From Actinernus sp. WN-2022 (lineage: Eukaryota > Cnidaria > Anthozoa > Actiniaria > Actinernidae): DNA of 64,000 bases. Numbering within the stretch: the first letter of the stretch is position 1; the number at the start of each line of letters is the position of its first letter. The notes beneath the pieces are model-generated. The model saw only the letters and a list, made by a program, of their open reading frames with translations, made no database searches and was not told where the DNA came from. Shown in pieces: positions 12,248 to 23,132 of the stretch. The position numbers and the translations under genes are program-made. The stretch lies in NCBI GenBank assembly GCA_030867875.1, contig JAOWCC010001634.1, forward strand, positions 99,675,321 through 99,739,320. The letters run 5' to 3'.

Positions 12248-12987
12248 CTAGGTTTCATCACGTCTATTGATGCCATGAGGTTCAAGTGTTTTGGCCTTGT
12301 CTATAAGGTAGGATTCTCTGGCTTTACGAATCGAGTCTCGTGAGGAATGCATGAGTTCTAAGGGAATGAGTTGCATGTTAGTTTTACAATGGTTAGGGTT
12401 AGAAAGAAAATGTTCTGCAACAGTGGAGGGTTTAGACTTAATGTTAGATTTGTCAACTGATCGTCTATGTTCGTTGAATCTGTCTTTGAGGCGTCGTTTG
12501 GTTTCACCTATGTATTGGAGGTGACATAGATTACATTGTACCATGTATATTAAATTTTTAGAGTTACAAGTGATATGCGAATGGATCATGTAAACGGGTT
12601 TCACCTGTGGAATGGAAAGTGTATTGTTTAAGACCGTTGACGATGTAGGGACAAGTGGCACAATTTTGCCCGCAACGGAATGAGCCAAGTGGGAGTGTGC
12701 GTGTGGAATGATTAGTAGACAGTGTTATTGGGTAATTGTGATTTAACTAGAAGGTCACGAAGGTTAGGACAACGTCGGTGGGAAACGAGAGGAAAGCTAA
12801 CAAAAACGTTTTTGCAACGATCGGATGAAAGTAGTATATTAAGATGTTTGTGAATTATACGAGAAATGTTAGGAAGTGCTGGGTTATAAGTGGTAATGAA
12901 TGGTATACGTTGTGAGTTTTGCGGTAAGCTCCGCGATCTCTGACCCTGGACTAGCAAGGCGGGCAAATGAGGACGATAGAGTGACAA
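12248..12987 (-). pseudogene. Penelope-like element: linker and GIY-YIG endonuclease, frameshifted
   Basis: Two minus-strand frames belong to one gene. The first (12987-12712) carries the FITTYNPALPNISRIIHKHLNIL block and PNLRDLLVKS, typical of the region between reverse transcriptase and endonuclease in Penelope-like elements. A Cys motif (FRCGQNCATCPY) follows in another frame near 12640-12680. The second ORF (12688-12248) holds the GIY-YIG-type core: LIYMVQCNLCHLQYIGETKRRLKDRFNEHR, where Tyr, Arg and the downstream acidic residues would form the nuclease site. The reverse transcriptase is absent, so the copy is 5'-truncated, and at least two frame changes break it. The terminal segment with a hammerhead-like motif lies downstream (11964-12004). 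Confidence 0.85.
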
Positions 12988-14721
12988 TTATAGCTATATT
13001 TTCAAACGTTTCTAACATAGAATATTCATTTTTTTATGGCAAGGTTCAGAAGACTAAACAGAACAAAATTCGATGATCATTATATTCTTAAACGTAGACA
13101 TATTGATTACGTCACAATGACGTCATTAAACATTTATAATAGGTTTCTCGATATTTGCAATTACCTTTAAAATCCTCAAATTATACTGTGACATTTTTGA
13201 AATCGCCATGGCCACTTACTGAGAACAAAGTAACCGACAACCTGGTTTCGATTGGTTAAGGGGAATAAAAGTTATTAATTTTTGAACTTTGGTAATTTTC
13301 CCTCCAACTGTTGGCGGGAAATAAACAGGGTAATACAATTTATTCTTCAAATAACTTTTAGAATTTTGCATGGTATTCTAGGAACGTGAAGAATGATTAA
13401 GTACCCACAATCCAAATATGATTTTAGAATTTTTAATTTTTGCGAGGAAATTTAAATACTAAATAGTAAATAACAGTGACGTAACTATGACGTCATAAAT
13501 ATTTGAAAAGCTCCGATAAAATAGATATATTAGTATTGTTGAGGTTTTATTGAAGAAATGTACTTTGAAGACATTGAAATGTCTCAATATTTCCTCCGTC
13601 TTTTTTCAAGGTGGAAAGCATGATTTTTGTACGTCAGACAAATGACGTCAACAAACATGACGTCATAGAAAAGTTAATTCTTACTAACTCGGGATATACT
13701 GTACTTATCCTAGCGACTTCAAAATTACGCCAATCGAAAACATATGGCTTTGTCGATATTATCACAAGCTTTATTTCAAACACCTATTGATGAAAGGAGA
13801 ATTTGATCTTAAAAGGAGTCGTGTATTATGACGCCACAACAACGTCATTACGCAAAATTGATTACTCCTAAAGACGTAATTTTACGAAAATGTATTTAAA
13901 TTTGAGATGAAATAAAAAAATATACGTTCATTTTCATGTTTTTTCGTTACATCTGGTGGCACATCTTTGTCCCATGTTTGCCCAGCGTGTAGTTTCGGCG
14001 ACTGCGTTAAGTTGGGTTTTCTTTGCCGTGCCGTTCGTTTGGTTTAGTTTGGATCCGGAAGAGCCACGGGATGTAGATCTCACACTTTCCAGATAGCGGA
14101 CTAAGCGTACTACCGCTGAAATAGTGTCTGCTCAAGCATGTTAAGGCCTGTAAGTACGCCAAATTTCTCACGATAATAGGTATCGCCATTATTGACTACC
14201 TTAAGTGGTTAGTAAAACGTGTCACGTGGTCTGTCACGTGACTGAGAACACGAAATCAGTAAATCAAAAACGCGGCTCCGAGTTTAAAACAGCTAGGATG
14301 ATGAGTGGATCTGTTTTAATTAGTTAAGGTTGAAGCCTTTTACCTAAATCAGCTTAGAAAAGATTACTACAATGTTTCGTTAACGAGTAATTAAGGCGAA
14401 AATATGCAAAATAGGTCACGTGACTTTGTACCCTTAATATCTCCTTATCTTTAAAATGATAGTCATGTTTTCTAAGCGTGGTCTGAAAAACTGTGGGAGG
14501 AGTATTGTTTTAGCAGGGTTACTTTATATTCATATGTTATCGTCGCAGCCGCATTTCACTTAAACGATTATATATAATTATGACGTCCCTGATCACGTGA
14601 TACGACAACCATCCACTTAACAAATTTAAGGAAGTTGATATTAGTATTATGGTGTAATTAAATTTTGCTTAAATTGTTATTTCTGCCAGAAAACATTTTT
14701 TAACGTAAATCTATTTTCCCA
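12988..14721. other. Intergenic, no gene; cluster of TGACGTCA octamers
   Basis: No coding sequence is supported. The octamer TGACGTCA occurs at about 13119, 13487, 13645 and 13663, with partial forms between. This is either a regulatory CRE-like cluster or part of a decayed tandem repeat. Confidence 0.45.
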
Positions 14722-14940
14722 TATCAATAAAATAGCAAGCAGAAGTAACGAATGAAAAGTCCGAAGACTACAGCAAAGCTGATATACAACGTAAAATTCC
14801 AACACAAAGCACTACGGTTAGCTAGGCCTGACATGAAAAGCGCTCGGACTAGATTGCAGCCATAGACAGCTGTTTCGTTCTTATTAGAACTCGTCAGTAT
14901 GGCATAGCAAACAGAACACAGGTTTCGGTGCCACTGCACT
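14722..14940 (-). mobile_element. Penelope-type terminal segment (pseudo-LTR remnant)
   Basis: The plus-strand text GAAAAGTCCGAAGACTACAGC at 14752 resembles GAGAAGTCCAAGGACTATAG at 11914, which lies at the same distance from the ribozyme-like motif of the Penelope relic. Together with the hammerhead at 14859-14903 this indicates a second terminal remnant on the minus strand. No Penelope ORF is seen next to it. A stand-alone hammerhead retrozyme is the main alternative. Confidence 0.55.
14859..14903 (-). ncRNA. Type I hammerhead ribozyme
   Basis: The 45-nt minus-strand RNA has every element of the consensus in order: stem I GCCAUA with UAUGGC (6 pairs), core CUGACGA, stem II GUUCU/AGAAC with an AAUA loop, core GAAA, and stem III ACAG/CUGU with no loop. 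The cleavage site follows the UC of GUC. The loopless palindromic stem III is the form described for Penelope-like elements and animal retrozymes, where the ribozyme is expected to cut as a dimer. I find no mismatch in any stem and no departure from the conserved core, so self-cleavage is plausible if it is transcribed. Confidence 0.85.
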
Positions 14941-15479
14941 ACCGACCCGGGACTGAGCTAAGGAGCATCTAGTTTCGAGCACACAGAAATGTTTGGTTAT
15001 CGGGTCACACGTCATTACGTGTGGCGAAAAGCCAAAAACCAAACAAATCTGAACCTAACATGTCAGTGCCTTGTGAGAAATGTCGAAGTGTCGTTTTGAA
15101 ATTCCCGCGGCCTCTTCATATTAGGAAAATTCCATATTTGTAAGAGCTGCCACGACATTCAAAATGGCGGTTTCTAGGTCCCAGACCTCTAAACCGACAC
15201 TCGTTGTTTGATATGCCGGTTAAATGAACCAGGCATGCTTGAGTGCATGGTTGTTGAACAAACAATTGCTATCGTATATCCTCACTGCAATGTACCCCTC
15301 ATTACAAAGCGATCCGCTTTGGTCAGTTGGCTTCCTTAAAACTGTATTCAACTATTCAACTATAAAATTCAATTTGACCTTTACTGCATCTGCACTAGCG
15401 GCCCCATATATGCTACGTCCACTCGATCGCAGAGACTAATAGCGATCGATGTGACTGCGTGCGGATCTGATCTAATATA

Positions 15480-15730
15480 CTCCACACGAGTGAACACGAG
15501 TAAGAATACGAGTGAACACGAGTGAATACGAGTGAACACCAGCGACTTCAAGTAAGCCAGGGTACTCTAGGATAACACAGGTAGCTCAAAAATACTAGCT
15601 AGGAACCTAATACCATGAGAGGGTACCTTACTGAGAAACAACTAAGCCAGGGTAACCTAAGAATAACACAGGTAGCCCGAAAATGCAAAGAGAGGTACCG
15701 CACTGGCAACACAGGTAATCCGAAACAACT
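15480..15730. repeat. Two short tandem repeats
   Basis: At 15487-15540 a GAGTGAACAC / GAGTGAATAC phrase repeats about five times. At 15553-15690 a block starting TAAGCCAGGGTA and ending in ACACAGGTAGC is present twice, about 92 bp apart, with a third partial copy. Confidence 0.7.
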
Positions 15731-16193
15731 AAGACGATAACATTTTTATTTTTATTTTCTTTCTTTTGTGGAAAATAGTAAAAATTGTACTTTACTTACA
15801 AGTTCGCGTGAAGGTTTGTGTGAAAAGAATAGCCACGCATCTGGCCCCGCATGTTGTTACTGAGTAAAATAACGTCACTTCCACTGAAAATTAGCTCTGT
15901 CAAAAGGAACGGGTTCGGGTACAATGGCGGATATAAAAACTCCAAAAAAATAAGACTAATTCCCGTCGTTATATCTATATCTACTTATTTTGTTATATCG
16001 TATTTATTTTCATCGTCACAGTTTTGCAAGGTTCGCAGATCTTACTCCAAATTTGCAAACGATATGTTTTGTTCATCGTGTTTAGTGCCAAAACTATGAT
16101 TTTTAAGCTGCAACTTAATTCAACCCACTTCTACATGGGAGAGTACCGTTATTAACAGGAAAGGCATATGATTGTCCACCCCTCCCCCCTCAG

Positions 16194-16525
16194 TTTTGCA
16201 AGGTTCGCAGATCTTACCCCAAATTAGCAACCAATATGTTGTGTTCGTCGTGTTTAGTATCAAAATTATGATTTTAACGCTTCAACTTTATTTAATTCAG
16301 TTCTGGACTGGGAAATAGAAAAATGAAATTGTCCCAGTATGCTTCAGTGCGCGCGACCAAAACGGAAAGGGCGATGGATTATTATGGGTAGAAAAGAACA
16401 TCATAGAGACATGGGGTTTTCACCAAAATGTTACCCATAGAAAACTGCAGGGGTTCTTCTTAATTTGGTTGACAGTAAAATTCAAGGGGAGAAATGATAG
16501 CCAAAACAAAATTTCAAAACGGCTT
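16194..16525 (+). repeat. Dispersed repeat, copy 1 (inverted partner at 40195-40528)
   Basis: The stretch from TTTGCAAGGTTCGCAGATCT to CAAAATTTCAAAACGGCT is matched along its length by the reverse complement of 40195-40528 inside a UBC9 intron. It has no coding content. A partial third copy lies at 40772-40890, and the first ~70 bp also occur at 16020-16105. Confidence 0.7.
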
Positions 16526-16753
16526 TAACCCCCCTGAACTTCATTTGCGCGAGTAATCATCTAGTTGGGCCAAAATACATATGATAATTAATTATTTAAA
16601 GTGCCACTACGACGAAAATTTACCATTTCGATTTGCCACTTTTTCAGTGTCTATAGGTCAATCAGTATTAGAAATATCCGAAATAGTAAAAAATATTCCC
16701 AAATGGGCATCTTAAACCACAAATTTTAGGAGAGTTTACCGGTAAAATCCTGT

Positions 16754-17051
16754 CCGCCATTGCTGGAAGCCGTGCCCTTTGTTCAGCTTTAAACAAAGGT
16801 TTATTCACCGGAAGTGATGTCATACACTTAACACGACAACCTCGTGGCGCGAAATAGCGTGCATAAAAAAGTAGCCAACCTTGCAAAGATAAATATAACT
16901 TTCTTCTTATGTACGTGAAGACGTTTTTAGTAGAAATATGCCTCCAGGCGTTGTGTTCTGCAGGCGAGCGTTAAGTGTATGACATCATTTCCGGTGAATA
17001 AACCTTTGTTTAAAGCTGAACAAAGGGCACGGCTTCCAGTAATGGCGGACG
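16754..17051. repeat. Inverted repeat with ~80-bp arms
   Basis: Arm 16754-16832 (includes CGTGCCCTTTGTTCAGCTTT and CACCGGAAGTGATGTCATAC) is the near-exact reverse complement of 16972-17051. The loop is about 140 bp and non-coding. Confidence 0.85.
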
Positions 17052-17163
17052 TGTAGATTCAATATTCGGAGCTAAAAAAATAAGACTTTCTGTCGTTGCC
17101 GATCGAAAAACAATTTGAACTGGTAATAATATATGAACTCTACTTTATGAATATGCAAAAACT

Positions 17164-18283
17164 ATGGGCGGCCGTTACCACCAAAAATACAGAACAGGAA
17201 TCATTTAACAAAGAATTGTGGAATGATCAATACAAAACACGAACGGAATAGACAGAAATGAAACCATCTAACTATCGCTTTTCAAATGGAAAAGACAAAA
17301 CACAAATGGCAAAGACAAAACACGAACGATCTAACTACCGATGTAGAAATGATTCAACCAAGTATCAAATGATCAATACAAAACACGAACGGAATAGACA
17401 GAAATGAAATCATCTAACTATCTCTTGTCAAATGGAAAAGACAAAACACAAATGATAAAAACAAAACACGAACGATCTAACTACCGACGTAGAAATGATT
17501 CAACCAAGTATCAAATGATCAATACAAAACACGAACGGAATCAGACAGAAATGAAATCATCTAACTATCTCTTGTCAAATGGAAAAGACAAAACACAAAT
17601 GATAAAAACAAAACACGAACGATCTAACTACCGATGTAGAAATGATTCAACCAAGTATCAAATGATCAATGTAAAACACGAACGATCCAACTCTCTTATG
17701 TCAAATGGAAAGATAACAATGAAATGATCCAACCTAAATACAAACGATCCAACGCAAAGTAATTCAATTCAACGTAAACACGAATGGTTTGGCGTGATGT
17801 CAAATGATCAAGTCAACAGTCGAATGGTTCAGTCAACAGTCGAATGGTACAGTCAACGGGGGGTCTCCATGACGTCACTTTGCACTGCAAAATTGGCGGC
17901 AAAACAAAGCTGCCATGTCGATCTCCTGAGCTGAGCCCGGTTGACTAGTCTTGTAGTCGTACAACAAATATTCTAGTCGTCGGTTGTGGTAAGTACGTGT
18001 TTATTGCTATTTTACATCATCCTCAGAAGTTGTGAATAATTTTTTATCAGCTTGTTTTGCTAGTCACCAAATTAGTCTAGTCTAGCTAGGAAAATCGAAG
18101 GTCTTCCCGGTTGCAAAGTGGGCTTGGAATCTGTAAAATTATTATAATAGTTCCTTTTAGATTTAGAGTTAAATATATTTTTAGTCACGCAGTGTCACAG
18201 TGGTATCTGATAGTTATTAATTATAAATTATCAAACTCATTAATAACCATGAAGCAAAAACAAAGGAAATTAATAAAACATCA
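17164..18283 (+). repeat. ~1.1-kb dispersed repeat, left copy, with internal 146-bp tandem units
   Basis: From ATGGGCGGCCGTTACCACC to AATTAATAAAACATCA the sequence matches the reverse complement of 28377-29321. Inside, units of about 146 bp begin at 17225, 17371, 17517 and 17664, each with the CAATACAAAACACGAACG phrase. Downstream of them, 17860-18000 holds a CATGACGTCAC site and a GC-richer block. The right copy has fewer units. No protein of known type is encoded. It could be a solo LTR, a non-autonomous transposon or a duplicated locus. Confidence 0.8.
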
Positions 18284-18630
18284 GAATTCTATAAACTAAT
18301 TGAGATTTTGAGACGCCGAACCGAATTATATTGCCGGCCAGTTGGGAGAAAATATATTCCGTATTGGGCGGAGTCGCGCAGTTCACGGCTTGAGTGGAGA
18401 AAACTTTCGCGACGTGTTTTGAAATCTCTTCAAAAATTGTGAAAATTGTACTTTTAGCGGATAAGAGTGTTAGATTTCTGACGGAACCTTACCATTAGGG
18501 TTGAATAATTCTTATCTTGTAATTTACAGTGTTTTGAAGGTGAAACTGTTGAACAAACGACCTTTGAACTTGACCTGGAACCCATGTAACTGCAAGGGCT
18601 CGCGCAAGAGCCAATCAGAGGCTGGTATTC

Positions 18631-18668
18631 TGAGACGCCAATACCATGTTTAATATATTGGCGTCTCA
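18631..18668. repeat. Hairpin with TGAGACGCCAAT arms
   Basis: TGAGACGCCAATA at the left pairs with TATTGGCGTCTCA at the right around a short AT-rich loop. Confidence 0.8.
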
Positions 18669-18698
18669 AAAGTAAACAAAATGATGAGTGTGGGTTTT

Positions 18699-18794
18699 TG
18701 TCGAGGGTCGAGGGTCGAGTGTAAAAAGTCGAGGGTCGAGTGTAAAAAGTCGAGGGTCGAGTGTAAAAAGTCGAGGGTCGAGGGTAAAAAGTCA
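18699..18794 (+). repeat. 21-bp minisatellite
   Basis: A unit of about 21 bp (GTCGAGGGTCGAGTGTAAAA plus one A) repeats roughly four times. The same unit in reverse complement forms a second array at 21919-22005. Confidence 0.9.
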
Positions 18795-19030
18795 GTGCCC
18801 GGTCATCTGGCGGCATTCTTCTTTGCAGTAGGAGTATCTTCATCCTTTTCATGCGTCTTCGAGTGGGATTTACTTATGTATCGTCTCAGCAGAAAAATAC
18901 CAAATCCTGCAACAAGACCGGCATCACGAAGCACTCGGTAAATTAAACTGCAGACAAGCATGACCGCCTTGTCTGTATAATGAAAGCTACATGTACTTTT
19001 CGTTTTAATTAAGGATGGTGCCTACTAATT

Positions 19031-19450
19031 ACAAACCAATTCAGGAGCCCATTACCAGGAGCGTTCCTCTGTTATGGGTTGGGTCCCCAGCACAGGAGTA
19101 GATGAGGCTATTTTTAGATTCGAAATTCCCGCGAAAAGAGGTTGCCGCCATGTTGGTGCCCTTAAACAATAGATTCCTCGTTAGCTTCTTTTGTTGGGGC
19201 ACCAACATTTGAATCTCTGGGGATTGCGTGAAAACCAGCAATTCGAATTCCCTCGTTGAAAGTGAGAAGAATGATAATGAATAATAATGAGAAGTGACGT
19301 TAGCTATCTGATTGGCTAAGAATAGCCTACCTTTGTTCTTTTTCGCGCGAAACGCAATGCTAAAAATAGCCTCATCTACCTCTGTGCTGGGGTACAGACA
19401 CAGTGGGGAAGATGGACGCTCCTGGTAATGGGTTCCTGACCAATTTGTTT
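19031..19450. mobile_element. Foldback element with a nested MITE
   Basis: The outer arms pair 19031-19066 with 19414-19450 (GAGCCCATTACCAGGAGCGT type). A second set pairs 19077-19122 with 19355-19398 (CCCAGCACAGGAGTAGATGA type). Within it, 19140-19242 is an inverted copy of the MITE at 8903-9039, so one element jumped into another. Confidence 0.8.
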
Positions 19451-19840
19451 TCTAAAAATCTATATGGATTGTTTGAACCCCCTAAGGAGCTTTTGAAATC
19501 ATAAAAAAAATTATGGGGTACCCATACGTTTAAGAGAGATAATTAAGGATGAAAATCGGAAAAAGTGCTGACTCAGCATTTTTCTTTGTCCAAGAAACTA
19601 TTTTTTAATTCGATTAATATTTTGGGTTATCTGGCAAAATATTAGGGCAAAAAACGTTAGACATTCTTTACGAAAGATGCCAATCAAACCATTTATCTTA
19701 CAATAACTATCATTTTTTTTACAAATTTTGCTTTGTAAGCCTGATTAGAACTGGCACAAAGTAAAAATGTTAGACTTGCCACAAGTCAAACTCGCTATAA
19801 ATGTAAAAACTTTCATTCTCGAAAAATATATGAAATTTAT

Positions 19841-19920
19841 GGGTGGTCCACGGGGGTGGTCCACGGGGGTGGTCCATGGTCCTGGTCCATGGACCCGGTC
19901 CATGGGGTGGTCCATGGACC
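19841..19920. repeat. GGTCCACGGGGGT / GGTCCATGG tandem tract
   Basis: About seven short units alternate between GGTCCACGGGGGT and the palindrome CCATGGACC forms. The tract is GC-rich in an AT-rich setting and non-coding. Confidence 0.8.
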
Positions 19921-20051
19921 GGGGGTCAGCCGTTTTGTCGCCACCCTTTTACTTTCACTCTAAAATTAGCATAATATTTGCCATGTGAACAATTGACCTT
20001 TGCAATCTGATATTCTTAAGGCACTAAATTATGTAACTCAATTTTTTTTAA

Positions 20052-20094
20052 CACCCTGCGTACCCTGCGTGCCCTGCGTGCCCTGCACCCTGCG
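20052..20094. repeat. CCCTGCGT tandem repeat
   Basis: Five to six near-identical 8-9 bp units of ACCCTGCGT / GCCCTGCGT. Confidence 0.85.
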
Positions 20095-20097
20095 TTT

Positions 20098-21384
20098 TAC
20101 TCCGTCCGTCTGTCGCATTAGTATACCTCTTCTATTTATTGTATTGTATTCTAACACGGCCTCTACAGAAATCTGTGCTATGGTGTTAAAGAGTGTGTAT
20201 AAACAACAGTAAAGTATAAAGTTACATGTACATACTGCTTTCTTCATTGAAAATCAAACCTGTTGCTGCTTCCTTTGTGCTCAAACCCCATACAGTCCTT
20301 CCTTCTTCATTCTTCTTTGGATTTCCAAGAGGTTTACCCGTTTTCACAAAGCTTATTTGACCGTATTCACACATTTTTTATACTTCCGAGTCCATGTTTG
20401 GAGGAACTGACGAAACTCGAAAGCATCGACAGGCCTATAGTAAAGGCGCTGGGGGAAAAGACAGCAGCGATTCATGGCAGTCCAAACAACCTTTATTCAA
20501 TTGGTCGGGTAAATCTCCTAAATCTACGATTCTTCGACCATCTCCCCACGATAAATCATCACTTAAGAGTTAAGATGGTCGGCTCTTTTAATACCATTTC
20601 AGCTGAAAATTGTCAGCTTTCGTGGCCGTGTAGTGGAATTTAAAGATTGCCCAAATCGTTCATTTCTCAAGCATATCTTTCGACCGTATTTTAAAATCCT
20701 TCATCTTTCTGTCTGTCAAATTACACAATTAATACAGCTTTTTCAAAATAGTTCTGCAAATGGCCTGTCTCGCGGGATGACCTGCGGGACGCAAGATGCG
20801 CAGAACAGCGTGCACGCTGACATTAGTAGGCACCGTCCTTAACATACCTCTCGAGTTTCGTAAATCGTGATTAGTTTTTACACTTTTTTGAATAGTGATT
20901 TAGGTCGCTAAATCTTGCTTAACCTTCTCGTGTGACCTCAGCCAGTAAGAAGGAACTCACAAAGCTATCCGCTCGAGACGACGAAGCACATGTATCTCGA
21001 ACGGAGGCTGGGCTATTCAGTCATATGATCTTGAGGCGGGAAACAGTACAGGGGTCCCGTCGGGAACACGTTCTAAAATTTCACTCCATGGCATATGGAC
21101 TTTGATTGACATCGGCAAGCTCGTTTACACTCTCTGGAATTCGGTAGCTCAGTCCCAGTTCTGGCTGTTTGGACGACTTGGATTAGTTAACCAGGATAGT
21201 TTCTCGACTTTCTCTGTGGTTACGATGGAAGACTTGCGAAGAGAGCAGAAATGTCACGTGACTGATGACGTCATCATTGATGGCCCCCCCTTGGATGGTT
21301 TCTCTGGTCTAGAAGGTCATTGTGTCCAATTTTGGTGAATATCCGTTCAGTCATTACCGAGATATCAGCGGTGTTCAGGAGGCG
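20098..21384. other. Intergenic, no gene recognised
   Basis: The longest open frame (20263-20643, plus) has no recognisable domain, motif or codon bias and is probably chance. A TCACGTGACTGATGACGTCA block at 21253 combines an E-box and a CRE-like octamer. Confidence 0.45.
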
Positions 21385-21905
21385 CAACGTCGTAGGGACA
21401 TAAATTATAATAGTATAGATAGATTAGGTGTAAAGAAGAATGATCACATAACTCCTGTTCTGCAGAGCCTTCATTGGCTACCTGTACGAGCTAGGATTGA
21501 CTTTAAGACTTTACTACTCACATATAAGGCTCTTCACAATCAAGCTCCTGCATATATATCAGAACTCTTAATCGTATACCAACCTCGACGTTCTCTCAGA
21601 TCTGCTTCACAAAACCTTCTCACAGTACCAACATCGAACACTAAGTCCTATGGTGATAGATCTTTTTCAGTTGCTGCTCCCAAACTCTGGAACTCCCTGC
21701 CATCACACATTAGATGTGCAGATACTCTTAATTTATTTAAGTCCTCTCTCAAGACCCACCTTTTTCGTGAATATTTTCTTATTTTATAACATATTGTATA
21801 TTGGTTAGCTTTTTAATATATTTAAGTGTAGTTTTTCGTTATTGTAAAGCATTGAGACTTAGTGTTAATGCTCTATATATTATTATTATTATTATTATTA
21901 TTTAA
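21385..21905 (+). pseudogene. LINE ORF2 3'-end fragment with 3' tail
   Basis: The open frame to 21789 encodes the C-terminal tail of a CR1/L2-like reverse transcriptase: a KKNDHITPVLQSLHWLPV block, a helical FKTLLLTYKALHNQAPAYI stretch, and RSFSVAAPKLWNSLP near the end. The catalytic domain is absent. The stop is followed by an AT-rich 3' UTR and a TTATTATTA microsatellite at 21883-21902, as expected for the 3' terminus of such LINEs. The apparent start lies upstream of the element and is not real. Confidence 0.85.
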
Positions 21906-21918
21906 GCAATTTTTTTGG

Positions 21919-22005
21919 ACCCTCGTCTTTTTACCCTCGACCCTCGACTATTTACACTCGATCCTCGACTTTTTACACTCGACCCTCGACAAAAACCTAC
22001 ACTCG
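21919..22005 (-). repeat. 21-bp minisatellite, inverted relative to 18699-18794
   Basis: The repeated phrase ACTCGACCCTCGACTTTTTA is the reverse complement of the 18.7-kb array unit. It directly abuts the 3' tail of the preceding LINE fragment. Confidence 0.9.
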
Positions 22006-22416
22006 ATGAGGCAATGGTATCATTCATACCAACAAGTAACACCTGCATAAACAAGTTATCCTTGGCGGTAGGCGAAGGCGTGGTATTAATTCAAAAGGAA
22101 CAAGCTTACAACCAGTTTGACTACGCCTTTGCCAACGACTACTTCGGTAGGGCTTAAATGGGAAGGGCCATGGCCGTGGAAATCATCATACTGATTGCAG
22201 AACAACTATCGTACCGTACATCTGTTTTATTATTTCTGGGATTATTCGGTCTTCATTCCAATTCATTGCCAAATTTTATAATAACAGGAAAATACCAACA
22301 AAAATAAACGGAGCAATATTAAGTGTCATATCACATGAATATTTTGATATACACCTTTTTTTTAAAGTGTGTAATATTAAAGTTGCATGCAGCACATGCT
22401 TGTTCGGTAATACATT

Positions 22417-22646
22417 TACACGACAAGCGTTTTGGGCATGACACCCCTAAATTTGACCCACGGACACAAAATGTTTAGGCACGGTAATCCTTATTTTTTG
22501 TCCACATTGAAAGACCATCAAGAGGTGTTTTCGGTCAAAACACTTCAATTACAGAGCAAAAGTAAGGATTACCGAGCCGAAACATTTTGTGACCGCGGGC
22601 CAAATTTAGGGATGCCATGCCTAGTAAAATGCCTGTCGTGTAAATT
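22417..22646. repeat. Foldback element with ~80-bp arms
   Basis: The arm containing CCTAAATTTGACCCACGGAC and CACAAAATGTTTAGGCACGG is mirrored at 22562-22645 with scattered mismatches. An inner GAGGTGTTTT / AAAACACTTC pair closes the loop. Confidence 0.8.
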
Positions 22647-22883
22647 GGGCTAATGCATGCCGGTTCCGAACAGTAAATACAACCTTTTTGGAGATTCACT
22701 ACTTGCTTTATTATTTTCACAATTATGTAATTCTTGAAGGGAACTTTATATAAATATAACAGTTTTTTTCATCTCTCATAGAATAATTGATTAGGATGAG
22801 TTGCCCGAGAAGAGATATTAAAAATGCCCCGAAATTGGAATTACATAATTTGGAGATAAGAAAGTAGTGTATTAATAGCTCTA

Positions 22884-23011
22884 TCCCACGCGGCGGCCAT
22901 CTTGGAATAAACCTATTGTTAATGCTTACCCAGCCTCGGTTAAACACGTTTGAGAGTGAGGCTGGGTAAGCATTAACAATAGGTTTATTCCAAGATGGCC
23001 GCCGCGTGGGA
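22884..23011. repeat. Perfect palindrome with 54-bp arms
   Basis: Bases 22884-22937 and 22958-23011 are exact reverse complements, separated by a 20-base loop. The stem contains AAGATGGCCGCC, an YY1-like core that also resembles a strong Kozak-type start context. I see no mismatch in the arms. Confidence 0.9.
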
Positions 23012-23028
23012 CAGGCTAATACAGAGTG

Positions 23029-23132
23029 ATTGCAGAAAACCCGTGAAACGCTTAGTATGGAATAGTCAAAAGGAACAATGGAATTAGTGTATACATATTA
23101 GTCTACTAATTGTTGCACGGGTTTTCTGCAAT
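23029..23132. repeat. Short TIR element, 17-bp ends
   Basis: ATTGCAGAAAACCCGTG at the left is mirrored by a right end reading GCACGGGTTTTCTGCAAT with one change. The roughly 70-bp interior is non-coding. Confidence 0.7.

Noticed and set aside
17404..17727. 107-codon repetitive ORF
   Set aside because: It reads through the 146-bp tandem units and is not preserved in the inverted copy at 28.4-29.3 kb.
20263..20643. 126-codon ORF
   Set aside because: No recognisable domain, repeats or context; length is within chance for this window.
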